DNA of 64,000 nucleotides from Chromatium okenii (GTDB lineage: Bacteria; Pseudomonadota; Gammaproteobacteria; Chromatiales; Chromatiaceae): NCBI RefSeq assembly GCF_016583745.1, contig NZ_NRRQ01000001.1, positions 62,001 to 126,000 of the forward strand, read 5' to 3'. Positions 28,336 through 37,205 of this stretch are shown here, piece by piece (the stretch's first letter is position 1; every line of letters begins with the position of its first letter). Under the pieces are notes generated by a model, which worked only from the letters and a program-made list of their open reading frames with translations, was not told the DNA's origin and did no database searches. The position numbers were made by a program, and so were the translations under genes.

Positions 28336-30618
28336 TCAGAACTTGAATGAACTCATGCCGATTTTTTCAATGGTTGCTGCCATGTCATTTAACAGACGTG
28401 GTGCGCGTGCTAAATCGGTAATGGCGACTTCGTGTACCACGATGCGCTCCGGTTCTAAATTGAGCTGGGTTAGCGTATCGCCCACTTTACTCAAGCGTTC
28501 CGCAGCAATTGCCGAGCCGCGCACGAAATGACATTGGTAATCTTCATCGCGGCGACATCCCATCAAAACAATGCCATCAAAACCAGAACTCAATGAATCG
28601 GTAATCCACGACAAACTCACCGAACCTAAACAACGCACCGGAACCACGCGCACAAATGGCGTCGTTTCAATTCCCGCTTGCGCCGCCATATCCAATGCTG
28701 GATACGCATCGTTTTCACAAGCCAAGACTAAAATACGCGGCTTTTCCGAAAACTCATCGGGAATATCGACCGCTTTAATCTGCTGATTCACCGAATCAAT
28801 TGAATAGTTCTCGAATGAAATCACCCGCACCGGACACGCGCCCATGCACGTTCCGCAGCGCCGACAGCGCGATTCATTGAAGACCGGGTACTTCTGCTCG
28901 TCTTCATTGATCGCACCGAATGGGCATTCAACCGTGCAGCGTTTGCATTGCGTGCAACCTTCTTTACGGAATTTCGGATAACTCAAATCACCCACTCGCG
29001 GATGTACTGCGGCGCTATTGGCAGCACTTTCTGCGGCTTGAATCGCTTTCATTGCCGCACCAGCCGCATCATCCATTGCCTGTTTCATATCCATCGGACG
29101 GCGAACTGGACCGGCAGCATAAATACCGGTGCGCCGTGTTTCATACGGGAAACAAATGAAATGGCTATCGACAAAACCGTGCTTTAATTGCGGTAAATCC
29201 GTGCCCTGCCGATAATCAAGATTGAGAATGGACGGTGGCGCAACTTCTAATTTACGCCGCGCAGCTTCTTTCTCTTCTTCCGTCTCCGCCTCATCAACCG
29301 CCAATTGCGCATAAGGATCGGGGCCATTATTCGGCACCTGACCAGTCGCCAAGACCACCAAATCGCAATTCAATTCGGTGTCTTCATTCAGGATCAAATC
29401 CTTAAATTTGACCGTTAAACCCGCGCCATTTTTCACCACTGCGCTGGCTTTTCCTTTCGAGAACGTCACCATCTCTTGTTGACCGCAGCGATAAAAATCC
29501 TCGCCTGCTGCGCCGGGTGTGCGCAAATCATCAAATAAAATCGTCGTGTCGCAATCAGGATTCTGCGTTTTGAAATACAACGCTTGTTTAATTGACTCGG
29601 TGCAGCAAAATCCAGAGCAATACGGCAAATGTCCGTCTTGTTCTGAGCGTTGTCCGGCGCATTGAATAAAGGTGACGGATTCAACCACCTTGCCATCCGA
29701 TGGACGTTTTAAGGGCGCACCATTCGCCGCTTTTGCCAGCCGTTCTAATTCAAAATTGGTGACAACATCTGGAGTTTTTCCATACGCAAATTCAGGCAAT
29801 TGTTGCGCATCGTATGGCTTGAAATCGCTGGCTTGAATAATGGCGCCGAAATTCTCGGTCACGGTCGCGCCAGCTGTGTTGCAAATATCGGCGGCAAAAC
29901 GTCCCGGTGCGCCGGAAGTTTTCGCTAAATGCGCGTTCAAATGCACGGTAATCCGCTGATTTGCTTGCACTTGTGCGATCATTTCTGCGATGCCCGGCTC
30001 CTCCGGCAGCGGTAAATCCACATCGCGCCCGTTCGGCACTTCAGATGCAGCAGCGCGAAATGGCACGCGCTTGTACAAATCTTTCCACGCGCCGCCCAGC
30101 TCGCCCTCGTCGCACACCAGATGCGCCGGATAACCTGCGGCGGCAACTTCCAACGCAGCGGTCATGCCGGTGACGCCACCGCCAACGACAAGAATGTTTT
30201 TATTGAGTTTTTGCTCCGCCGACGGGCTGGCAATGTTGAGATATTTGAGTTCCGCACACGCCATGCGGATGTAATCGGCAGCCATTTCCTGCGTGGTTTC
30301 CTGATGTTCCGGCGCATTCGGCCGTGCCCAGATCACGCCTTCGCGCAGATTGGCGCGAGACATCGCCACCTGCGGAAAATTGAACACCTCCATCTTGGAA
30401 CGCCGCGAGCAGCCGGCGATCATCAGATGGGTCGCGCCAGCAGCGATGTCGTCACGAATGAGCTGCACACCGTCGGGCGCACACAGCCGAGCGTGTTGTT
30501 TTACTTCAGCAATTTTGCCCTCGCGGGTGGCGACAGTTTGGAGTTGGTTGACATTCAGCCGCTCGCTGATGCCGCAGCCGGTGCAGATGTAACCGGCGAA
30601 TTTCTTCTCAGCAGCCAT
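28336..30618 (-). CDS. qmoB: QmoB, HdrA/MvhD-fused iron-sulfur flavoprotein
   Basis: This is a 760-aa protein combining a Cys-containing N-terminal part (GYICTGCGIS, HARLCAPDG, IAGCSRRS), an HdrA-type FAD domain (NILVVGGGVTGMTAALEVAAAG, about 140), two ferredoxin motifs (CTQCKRCTVECP and CRRCGTCMGACP, about 570-610) and a C-terminal MvhD-like [2Fe-2S] domain (VLACENDAYP, VRCLGSVS, GCRRDEDYQCH, about 640-760). This is the QmoB arrangement. Qmo proteins link quinones to APS reductase; in sulfur oxidisers the flow is taken to run from APS formation to quinone. It starts 3 bases after the qmoA stop. aprBA is not adjacent. Confidence 0.92.
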   Translation of the reverse strand: MAAEKKFAGYICTGCGISERLNVNQLQTVATREGKIAEVKQHARLCAPDGVQLIRDDIAAGATHLMIAGCSRRSKMEVFNFPQVAMSRANLREGVIWARPNAPEHQETTQEMAADYIRMACAELKYLNIASPSAEQKLNKNILVVGGGVTGMTAALEVAAAGYPAHLVCDEGELGGAWKDLYKRVPFRAAASEVPNGRDVDLPLPEEPGIAEMIAQVQANQRITVHLNAHLAKTSGAPGRFAADICNTAGATVTENFGAIIQASDFKPYDAQQLPEFAYGKTPDVVTNFELERLAKAANGAPLKRPSDGKVVESVTFIQCAGQRSEQDGHLPYCSGFCCTESIKQALYFKTQNPDCDTTILFDDLRTPGAAGEDFYRCGQQEMVTFSKGKASAVVKNGAGLTVKFKDLILNEDTELNCDLVVLATGQVPNNGPDPYAQLAVDEAETEEEKEAARRKLEVAPPSILNLDYRQGTDLPQLKHGFVDSHFICFPYETRRTGIYAAGPVRRPMDMKQAMDDAAGAAMKAIQAAESAANSAAVHPRVGDLSYPKFRKEGCTQCKRCTVECPFGAINEDEQKYPVFNESRCRRCGTCMGACPVRVISFENYSIDSVNQQIKAVDIPDEFSEKPRILVLACENDAYPALDMAAQAGIETTPFVRVVPVRCLGSVSLSWITDSLSSGFDGIVLMGCRRDEDYQCHFVRGSAIAAERLSKVGDTLTQLNLEPERIVVHEVAITDLARAPRLLNDMAATIEKIGMSSFKF

Positions 30619-30621
30619 GCG

Positions 30622-31905
30622 TTAAACCTCCGCTCTGGCGACGCGGTTGATGACTTGAATGGCGCGAAGTGCCGCACCGGTGGCGTGTTGCGCGGAGCGA
30701 TTCACGTCCAACGCATCGGCAGCGCAGCCGGCCGCAAAGATGCCGCCGTTTTCTGGCGCAGCTTCGATGAACCCTTCGCGGTTGATTTGCACCGAAATCG
30801 GGAAGGCGTCCTTTTTGACTGCCGGTTCCATGCCGACTGCGAGCACCACCAAATCGTGCGGCTCGGCATAACGGTTGTAGCCTTCGGTATCGACGCCATG
30901 CACGATGGGATTGCCGTCTTTATCGGCGACGATGGACGACGGTTTGGACTTGATAAACTTGATGTTTTGATTGGCACGGACTTTGTTATAAAAATCCTCG
31001 AAACGGTCAATCGAGCGCAAATCAATATAATAAACATTGACTTCGGCTTGCTCGGCGAACGCATCAAGCACATAAGTCGCCTGTTTCAGCGATGCCATGC
31101 AGCAGATGCGCGAGCAGTGCAGCAGATGATTGCGGTCGCGTGAGCCAGCGCATTGAATAAACGCGATTTTCTTGGCTTCTTTGCCATCCGACGGACGGAC
31201 GATCTTGCCGCCAGTCGGGCCATTCACATCCGCCAGCCGCTCGAATTCGACGCTGGTGATGACATTCGGGAAGCGGTCGTAGCCGTAAGGTTGAATCTTG
31301 GCCGCGTCATACGGCTGCCAGCCGGTCGCCCAAATCACCGCCCCGCAGCGCAGTTCCAGCGTCTCCTCGCGCATCTCCAAATCAATCGCATCATATTTGC
31401 AGGCGGCCTTGGCTTTTTCAGCGTCGGCAGTGCCAATGATTGCAGGATCAAGCACATAGCGTGCTGGATGCGCCATTCGGTACGGCAAATACGCGCCCTT
31501 GCGCTTGCTCAAACCGTAGTTGTACTCGTCAGCAAATTCCGCCTCCACTGCCGTCGCGCAGTCACCGCAGGCGGTGCAACGCTCATTCACATAACGCGGC
31601 GCGAGCGTGATCGTCGCGGTGTACGCGCCCGCGCTGCCGGTCAAGCCGGTGACTTCGGCGAGCGTCAAAATGGTGAGATTGGGATTTTGCTTGGTGCGAC
31701 GCTGGTTGATTTCCAGCCCGCAGGTGGGAAAGCACAGCTTCGGGAAGTATTTATAAAGCTGGGTGACGCGCCCGCCTAAATAAGGACGCTGTTCCACCAG
31801 CACGACCTGTTTTCCGGTCTCGGCGGCTTCGAGCGCAGCGGTCATGCCGCTGATCCCGCCACCGACCACCAAAATGGTCTCATTCGTTGCGATGACTGCC
31901 GTCAT
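30622..31905 (-). CDS. qmoA: QmoA, HdrA-like flavoprotein
   Basis: This is a 427-aa FAD protein of the HdrA family and the first gene of the operon. The dinucleotide fold is at the N terminus (ETILVVGGGISGMTAALEAAETG), with the HdrA block YLGGRVTQLYKYFPKLCFPTCG. A Cys cluster CTACGDCAT occurs near residue 134, and the second region HCSRICCMASLKQATY near 270 is typical of HdrA/QmoA. A strong ribosome-binding site (GGAGG, read from the complement of 31909-31915) precedes the ATG. It is divergent from the periplasmic ligase gene; the 104-base gap must carry the operon promoter, which I could not pick out with confidence. Confidence 0.92.
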   Translation of the reverse strand: MTAVIATNETILVVGGGISGMTAALEAAETGKQVVLVEQRPYLGGRVTQLYKYFPKLCFPTCGLEINQRRTKQNPNLTILTLAEVTGLTGSAGAYTATITLAPRYVNERCTACGDCATAVEAEFADEYNYGLSKRKGAYLPYRMAHPARYVLDPAIIGTADAEKAKAACKYDAIDLEMREETLELRCGAVIWATGWQPYDAAKIQPYGYDRFPNVITSVEFERLADVNGPTGGKIVRPSDGKEAKKIAFIQCAGSRDRNHLLHCSRICCMASLKQATYVLDAFAEQAEVNVYYIDLRSIDRFEDFYNKVRANQNIKFIKSKPSSIVADKDGNPIVHGVDTEGYNRYAEPHDLVVLAVGMEPAVKKDAFPISVQINREGFIEAAPENGGIFAAGCAADALDVNRSAQHATGAALRAIQVINRVARAEV

Positions 31906-32054
31906 TCATATCCTCCGGTTGAAACCCCAGCGCAGCGCCGGGCACAAAATCCCAATATCAGGATTTGCTAAGATAACCCGTCACTTTGCGCTAACGCTAT
32001 GGAGAACCATTGAATTTTTCTATCGTAGTTTTTGATGCGCTAATAAAGCCGATT

Positions 32055-32897
32055 ATGCGCAGCAGCGGCTGGCTGTGGTTATCGCTGCTGCTCTTTGCGC
32101 CGAGTGGCTGGGCGGATGGCGTGACCAAACCGGCGTTGCTGCTGGCGCAGAGTTATCACGAAGGCGTTGATTTATCAGCGTATTGGGTCAGCGAAAAGTT
32201 CGACGGCGTGCGAGCATTGTGGGACGGAACCCAGCTCATCAGTCGCGGCGGGCAGCCAATCCACGCGCCAGCTTGGTTTACTGCCGAGTTTCCGGCGCAG
32301 GCGCTCGACGGCGAGCTGTGGATAAAACGCGGCAGTTTTGAGCGGCTTTCCGGCACGGTGCGCCAGCTCCAGCCCGATCCGACAGCGTGGCGCGAAGTGC
32401 GCTTGATGGTTTTTGATGCGCCGGAAATCGCCGCGCCATTTAGCGAACGGTTGCGGCAGTTGCAGCAGCTTTTCACTACGCAATCAAGCGATTATCTCGT
32501 GCTGGTGGAACAATTCCGCGTTGCCGATCACGCCGAATTGCTGGCGCGGCTCAACGCAGTGATTCAGGCAGGCGGCGAGGGATTGATGCTGCATCGTGCG
32601 GATTCGGCATATCGCGCCGGACGCAGCGCCGATTTGCTCAAAGTCAAACCAGATCAAGATGCGGAGGCGACCGTGCTGGCGCATCTGCCCGGCAAAGGCA
32701 AATACAGCGGAATGCTCGGCGCGTTATTGGTGCGAGATGATGCGGGGCGAGAATTCCGGCTCGGCACCGGTTTTACTGACGCCGAGCGCCGCGAGCCGCC
32801 GCCAATCGGCAGCCGCGTGACGTTCAAATTTCGGGGATATACCAATCAGGGAAAGCCGCGATTTGCCAGCTTTTGGCGGCGGCGAGCGCCCGAATAA
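32055..32897 (+). CDS. ATP-dependent DNA ligase with signal peptide (LigE-like)
   Basis: This is a 280-aa minimal ATP-dependent DNA ligase. An N-terminal signal peptide (MRSSGWLWLSLLLFAPSGWA) sends it to the periplasm, as for the LigE group, which may repair DNA during uptake or in biofilm. The adenylation motif I has its Lys in SEKFDGVRAL, motif III is LMVFDAPE, motif IV GGEGLMLH and motif V LLKVKPDQDAE. The OB-fold domain ends TFKFRGYTNQGKPRFASFWRRR. A TTG at 32010 with GGAG upstream is an alternative start that adds 15 residues; I prefer 32055 because it gives a textbook signal peptide. It ends 1 base before the convergent lspA. Confidence 0.88.
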   Translation: MRSSGWLWLSLLLFAPSGWADGVTKPALLLAQSYHEGVDLSAYWVSEKFDGVRALWDGTQLISRGGQPIHAPAWFTAEFPAQALDGELWIKRGSFERLSGTVRQLQPDPTAWREVRLMVFDAPEIAAPFSERLRQLQQLFTTQSSDYLVLVEQFRVADHAELLARLNAVIQAGGEGLMLHRADSAYRAGRSADLLKVKPDQDAEATVLAHLPGKGKYSGMLGALLVRDDAGREFRLGTGFTDAERREPPPIGSRVTFKFRGYTNQGKPRFASFWRRRAPE

Positions 32898-32898
32898 G

Positions 32899-33402
32899 TC
32901 ACTCAGCGCGGAGACTCACGCTTAACAGCAACATCACGCCAACGGTGATCGCGCTGTCAGCGAGATTGAACGCCGGCCAAGGATTGAACAGCGCCAGCGG
33001 AATGACCGGCACATAAATTTGAATGAAATCAACAACGTGACCGAGCAACATCCGATCAATGAGATTGCCGACTGCGCCGCCCAGCAACAGCGCCAAACCC
33101 AGCGCCAGCCAGCGTTCACTACGTCGCAGCCGCAGTAGCCACACCGTCAACACGCCGCTGACTGCCAGCGCCAGCGCCGTAAACAACCAGCGTTGCCAGC
33201 CGCCCGCATCGGATAAAAAGCTAAACGCAGCGCCCTCGTTAAACAGCAGCGTCAGATTCACGTTTGGCACCAGCACGACCGTCTCAAATGGATCAAGCGT
33301 CGCCAACACCAGCCACTTCGTGACCTGATCTGCCAGCGCAATCACCAGCGCCAACAGCAGCCACCGTCGCGCCTGTCCGGGTTCGTGTTCGTCCATCATC
33401 AC
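32899..33402 (-). CDS. lspA: Lipoprotein signal peptidase (signal peptidase II)
   Basis: This is a 167-aa inner-membrane aspartyl protease that removes signal peptides from lipid-modified prolipoproteins. It has four transmembrane helices. Catalytic Asp residues are in GAVGNLIDRMLLGHVVDFI and AFNLADSAI; the N-terminal ADQVTKWLV motif is also present. The start overlaps bamC's stop by 4 bases, giving dapA-bamC-lspA on one transcript. Confidence 0.95.
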   Translation of the reverse strand: MMMDEHEPGQARRWLLLALVIALADQVTKWLVLATLDPFETVVLVPNVNLTLLFNEGAAFSFLSDAGGWQRWLFTALALAVSGVLTVWLLRLRRSERWLALGLALLLGGAVGNLIDRMLLGHVVDFIQIYVPVIPLALFNPWPAFNLADSAITVGVMLLLSVSLRAE

Positions 33403-34586
33403 CGCAGTTCTTCCTGAATTAACAGCAAAATCCGCCGCCCGCTTGCCGATTGATCGGGTTTGCCGTTGGCATCCAATACACTCACCCGCGTCTCGGTCGC
33501 CTTGCCGGTGACTTGAATCTGGTATTTCTGCACCGGATCAATCTCATCCTTGCGCCAAAACGCCAACCGCGATCCCAAACTCGGCTTGGTCACTGCCGAC
33601 CGCTCGGCGCTGTCCTTGCCGGCATAACGCACATAAAACAGCCCGCGACTCTGATCCCGATCTTCCACCGCAAAGCCAGCGCGATCCAACGCCGTGCTGG
33701 TCAAACGCCACGCGCTGCGCAATTCCTCGGCAATCAGCAAGCGTTGCTGACCGTCTTCCGTCACCAACTTGGCGCGAGATGCCGCCGCTGGCGCAGTTCC
33801 CGCAGCGGTCGTCGCCGTCGCCGCTTGTTTGGGCGCAGCGCCGAGAAAGACCATCAAGCGCCGTAGCATTTCCGCCTCTTTCGCCGTATCGCTGCCGCTC
33901 GGCTCCCAAATCGTTTGCCCGACGTTGGCGACCGTGTTGTCGCGCAATTTCTCCGTCATGCCGCGATGTATCAAATGCACATCCGTCACGCCGGGGCGCA
34001 ATCCTTCTTCAATCCGCACCGTGTACTGATCGCGGTTGCCGGTTGAATACGCGCCAGCAATCACCTTGCTCATCATCCGCGTCACAAAATCCTTGCGCAC
34101 CTCAGCGCGATTATCCAGCCAATCCGTGCGCATCACGCCCACCGCCGGATTTTGCTCCACCAACAAAATGCCCTGCTCGCGCCAAAAGGCGATCAATTTT
34201 GCCCACAACGGCTGCGGCGCTGACTGCACCTCCAGCCAGCGACTGTCCGCCGTCCGTTTCAAGCTCACGTTGGCCAACGGCGGCAACACGGCGTCAGCAC
34301 TGGCGGCAGTCGCAGTCGCTGGGGTTTGGGCTTTGGTGGTGGCGTAAGTGGAGAGCGTGGCGGAACCGCGTGCTGGCATGTCGAGCGCGTCATCAAAATG
34401 ACTGCCGGCGAGATCGGGCGGAATTTCGAGATTGGCGCTGACTTCGCGCTGTTGCTTGTAAACCAGCCGTTGATCGGGCAGCGCCTCGTCAACGCCCAAG
34501 GCGCTGCAACCACTGAGCGCCAGCGTCGTCAGTAACACGGCGATGAAGTTGCGGGCGGACAACGCGGTGAAAGTGGGCGCAGTCAT
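33399..34586 (-). CDS. bamC: BamC (NlpB), outer-membrane assembly lipoprotein
   Basis: This is a 395-aa lipoprotein component of the BAM beta-barrel assembly machine. The signal peptide ends in a clear lipobox LSGCSALG. The unstructured BamD-binding region EANLEIPPDL-type (VSANLEIPPDLAGSHFDD) follows, then two helix-grip domains (about 120-240 and 285-395). Position immediately downstream of dapA is the standard gammaproteobacterial order and supports the call. There is an Ala/Thr-rich linker around residues 250-275. Confidence 0.92.
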   Translation of the reverse strand: MTAPTFTALSARNFIAVLLTTLALSGCSALGVDEALPDQRLVYKQQREVSANLEIPPDLAGSHFDDALDMPARGSATLSTYATTKAQTPATATAASADAVLPPLANVSLKRTADSRWLEVQSAPQPLWAKLIAFWREQGILLVEQNPAVGVMRTDWLDNRAEVRKDFVTRMMSKVIAGAYSTGNRDQYTVRIEEGLRPGVTDVHLIHRGMTEKLRDNTVANVGQTIWEPSGSDTAKEAEMLRRLMVFLGAAPKQAATATTAAGTAPAAASRAKLVTEDGQQRLLIAEELRSAWRLTSTALDRAGFAVEDRDQSRGLFYVRYAGKDSAERSAVTKPSLGSRLAFWRKDEIDPVQKYQIQVTGKATETRVSVLDANGKPDQSASGRRILLLIQEELR

Positions 34587-34590
34587 GGTT

Positions 34591-35466
34591 TTAGCGCAGT
34601 TGCGCCTGCGTCAACGCCGCTAGCACCCGCGCTTCGTGTTCCGCAGATAACCACGTCAGCGGCAGGCGAATCCCGGTGCCACACAAGCCCAACTCCGCTG
34701 CCGCCCATTTCACCGGAATCGGATTGGATTGCACGAACAGATCGTGATGCAGCGCGTCCAGCGGTTGATTGAGCGCGTGCGCCCGTTCACGGTCGCCGGT
34801 CAGCGCCGCCACGCACATCGCCTGCATCTGTTGGGGCGCGAGATTGGCGGTGACGGAAATCACGCCGTCGCCGCCGAGCAGCATGAATTCGCAGCCGGTG
34901 GCGTCGTCGCCGCTGTAAAGCAGAAAGTCTGCGCCGCACAGATGGCGCAGCCGCGTCACTCGCGTCAGATCGCCGGTGGCTTCTTTGATGCCGATGATGT
35001 TGGCGATGGACGCCAGTCGCGCCACCGTTTCCGGCTGCATGTCGCAGGCGGTGCGTCCGGGCACGTTGTATAAAATTTGTGGAATATCAACCGCTTCGGC
35101 AATGGCGCGGTGATGCAGATACAAGCCTTCTTGCGTCGGTTTGTTGTAATACGGGGTGACGAGCAGGGCGGCGACGGCACCGGCATCTTTGGCGCAGCGG
35201 GTGAGATCAATCGCTTCGCGGGTGGAATTCGCGCCGGTGCCAGCGATGACGGGAATGCGTCCGGCGGCAAATTCGACGGTGCGGCGGATGACGTGGCAAT
35301 GCTCAGTGGCGTCGAGAGTGGCGGATTCGCCGGTGGTGCCGACGGCAACGAGCGCCGTCGTGCCCGCTGCCACATGACACTCAACGAGACGACGCAGGCT
35401 GATGTCATCGACCTCGCCGTCGGGGTGCATGGGCGTTATCAGTGCAACGATGCTGCCGCGAAACAT
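34591..35466 (-). CDS. dapA: 4-Hydroxy-tetrahydrodipicolinate synthase
   Basis: This is a 291-aa TIM-barrel class I aldolase that condenses pyruvate with aspartate semialdehyde, committing to lysine and meso-diaminopimelate. Visible motifs are GTTGESATL (pyruvate binding), [16 protein letters not shown] with the Tyr of the triad, [13 protein letters not shown], and the Schiff-base Lys in [12 protein letters not shown] chose the ATG at 35466 ([12 protein letters not shown]), the usual start; the longer open frame to 35562 is not conserved in style. It is first gene of dapA-bamC-lspA. Confidence 0.96.
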   Translation of the reverse strand: MFRGSIVALITPMHPDGEVDDISLRRLVECHVAAGTTALVAVGTTGESATLDATEHCHVIRRTVEFAAGRIPVIAGTGANSTREAIDLTRCAKDAGAVAALLVTPYYNKPTQEGLYLHHRAIAEAVDIPQILYNVPGRTACDMQPETVARLASIANIIGIKEATGDLTRVTRLRHLCGADFLLYSGDDATGCEFMLLGGDGVISVTANLAPQQMQAMCVAALTGDRERAHALNQPLDALHHDLFVQSNPIPVKWAAAELGLCGTGIRLPLTWLSAEHEARVLAALTQAQLR

Positions 35467-35632
35467 GCGCGAACTCCACTTAATCCAGTGCATTAAAGCG
35501 GTCATGTTAGCTGTGCGACCGCGTTGAAACAACCAACGGGCGCACGGCGCTGGCGCACACATTTGCGCTAAATCTGCCAGATTCAGGCGCTAATCGGCTA
35601 AAATCGGCGCTTTTTCTAGGCGGATATTCATC

Positions 35633-36724
35633 ATGGGATTCAAGTGCGGCATCGTTGGTCTGCCGAACGTCGGCAAGTCCACGCTATTTAATGCCCTGAC
35701 CAAGGCCACGATTGCGGCGGAAAATTACCCGTTTTGCACCATTGATCCGAATGTGGGCGTGGTGCTGTTGCCCGATCCGCGTTTGGACGTGATTGCAGCG
35801 ATCACCAAACCACAAAAGGTGCTGCCGACCACGATGCAATTTGTGGACATCGCCGGGCTGGTGGCTGGCGCGTCGCAGGGCGAAGGTCTCGGCAATAAAT
35901 TTCTCGCCAATATCCGCGAAACTGACGCCATCGCGCATGTGGTGCGCTGTTTCGTCAACGATGATGTGATTCACGTCGCCGGGCGGATTGATCCGCTGGA
36001 TGACATTGAAGTCATCAATACCGAGCTGGCGCTGGCGGATTTGGAGTCGGTGGAGCGGGCGTTGGATCGCGCCCAACGGACGGCGAAAACGGGTGATAAA
36101 AAAATCTTGCTGCGCAAGGGCTTGTTGGAACAGGCGCAGGAACAGTTGAATGCCGGTAAACCGGTGCGGGCGCTGGGATTTAGCGACGAGGAAATGCTGG
36201 AATTGCGCGATCTGTTTTTGCTGACCGCCAAGCCGACGATGTATATCGCCAACGTCGCTGAAGATGGGTTTGTGGACAATCCGCTGCTGGATAAAGTGGT
36301 CGCGCTGGCGGCGGCGGAAGGTGCGGAAGTGGTCGCAGTGTGTGCGGCAATTGAGGCGGACATCGTGGCGCTGGAGGAGGCGGAACGGGTTGAATTTTTA
36401 GCAGATTTGGGGCTTGACGAGCCGGGGTTAAATCGCGTGGTGCGGGCGGGTTATCGGCTGCTGGGTTTAGAAACCTATTTCACCTCCGGCCCAAAAGAAG
36501 TGCGAGCGTGGACGATTCCCAAAAATGCCAAAGCGCCCAAGGCTGCTGCCGTCATTCACACTGATTTTGAACGCGGTTTTATTCGCGCTGAGGTGATTGG
36601 TTATGAGGATTTTGTGGCGTATAACGGCGAGCAGGGCGCGAAAGAAGCGGGCAAATTGCGCTCTGAAGGCAAGGAATACGTGGTGAAAGACGGCGACATC
36701 GTGCATTTTCGTTTTAATGTTTAA
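35633..36724 (+). CDS. ychF: YchF/OLA1-type redox-regulated ATPase
   Basis: This is a 363-aa universally conserved Obg-family P-loop protein, which prefers ATP and binds ribosomes. P loop [15 protein letters not shown] is at the N terminus, followed by [22 protein letters not shown] (G3), a coiled-coil insertion (about 125-205) and the C-terminal TGS domain ([12 protein letters not shown] to [11 protein letters not shown]). Length is normal. The tRNA-Met gene follows 46 bases downstream. Confidence 0.96.
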   Translation: MGFKCGIVGLPNVGKSTLFNALTKATIAAENYPFCTIDPNVGVVLLPDPRLDVIAAITKPQKVLPTTMQFVDIAGLVAGASQGEGLGNKFLANIRETDAIAHVVRCFVNDDVIHVAGRIDPLDDIEVINTELALADLESVERALDRAQRTAKTGDKKILLRKGLLEQAQEQLNAGKPVRALGFSDEEMLELRDLFLLTAKPTMYIANVAEDGFVDNPLLDKVVALAAAEGAEVVAVCAAIEADIVALEEAERVEFLADLGLDEPGLNRVVRAGYRLLGLETYFTSGPKEVRAWTIPKNAKAPKAAAVIHTDFERGFIRAEVIGYEDFVAYNGEQGAKEAGKLRSEGKEYVVKDGDIVHFRFNV

Positions 36725-36770
36725 GCGTTGACGGCTGCGACTAACCCGCCTAGAATCCGCGCTCTTGTTT

Positions 36771-36847
36771 GGCTACGTAGCTCAGTTGGTTAGAGCATCG
36801 CACTCATAATGCGGGGGTCGGTGGTTCAAGTCCACCTGTAGCCACCA
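36771..36847 (+). tRNA. tRNA-Met (CAU), elongator type
   Basis: A 77-base cloverleaf begins GGCTACGTAGCTCAG and ends with an encoded CCA. The anticodon CAT lies at 36805-36807 in the loop CTCATAA. The acceptor stem GGCTACG pairs with TGTAGCC (one G-T wobble), and the T loop GTTCAAGTC is intact. The first base pair G-C and close likeness to E. coli metT/metU point to elongator tRNA-Met rather than initiator. Confidence 0.95.
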
Positions 36848-36865
36848 CAATTCCTCAAAACAATC

Positions 36866-36893
36866 AGCCGCTTTCATAAGCGGCTTTTGTTTG
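36866..36893 (+). terminator. Rho-independent terminator after tRNA-Met
   Basis: Perfect 8-bp stem AGCCGCTT/AAGCGGCT with TCAT loop, followed by TTTTGTTT, 18 bases after the tRNA 3' end. Confidence 0.88.
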
Positions 36894-36940
36894 TGCGCTA
36901 GAATTGCATCACCATTCTCCGCACACTCCGCTTCAATTCC

Positions 36941-37129
36941 ATGTTAATTCGCATCTTTGGCGCGATAATTCTACTCTTACTCTGGCTCGTGATCGGCAGC
37001 TTTATTGGTTGGCTGGCGCTTTTAATTGGCAGCAGTATTCACACTGCCGTCACTGTGGGCGGTTTAACGCCACCGTTGCTTATTATGCTGTGCAACATCT
37101 TGGGCTGTTTCAATCGCCATCGCAGTTAA
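36941..37129 (+). CDS. Possible small membrane protein
   Basis: This is an unrecognised 62-aa ORF whose product would be mostly hydrophobic, with two transmembrane stretches (IFGAIILLLLWLVIGSFIGW and LLIMLCNILGCF). It begins with ATG but the upstream sequence has no convincing ribosome-binding site, so it may be chance. It is the only candidate gene between the tRNA terminator and gatB. The following ~35 bases carry the short TTGTCAGTTG-type repeat. Confidence 0.35.
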   Translation: MLIRIFGAIILLLLWLVIGSFIGWLALLIGSSIHTAVTVGGLTPPLLIMLCNILGCFNRHRS

Positions 37130-37133
37130 AAAA

Positions 37134-37160
37134 TTGTCAGTTGCCAGTGTGCAGTTGTCA
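37134..37160. repeat. Short relative of the TTGTCAGTTGTCAGT repeat
   Basis: TTGTCAGTTGCCAGT followed by GCAGTTGTCA resembles the arms of the 24245-24377 element. It lies just upstream of gatB and has no second inverted arm nearby, so it looks like a fragment or single arm. Confidence 0.45.
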
Positions 37161-37205
37161 ATAAATACTAACGTCATTGCAATTATTGAATAGGTGAAAC
37201 ACGTC

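Noticed and set aside
30121-31143. A 340-codon frame opposite qmoA/qmoB
   Set aside because: It lies fully antisense to two clearly identified genes; the frame is open because of GC-biased third positions. No domain is recognisable.
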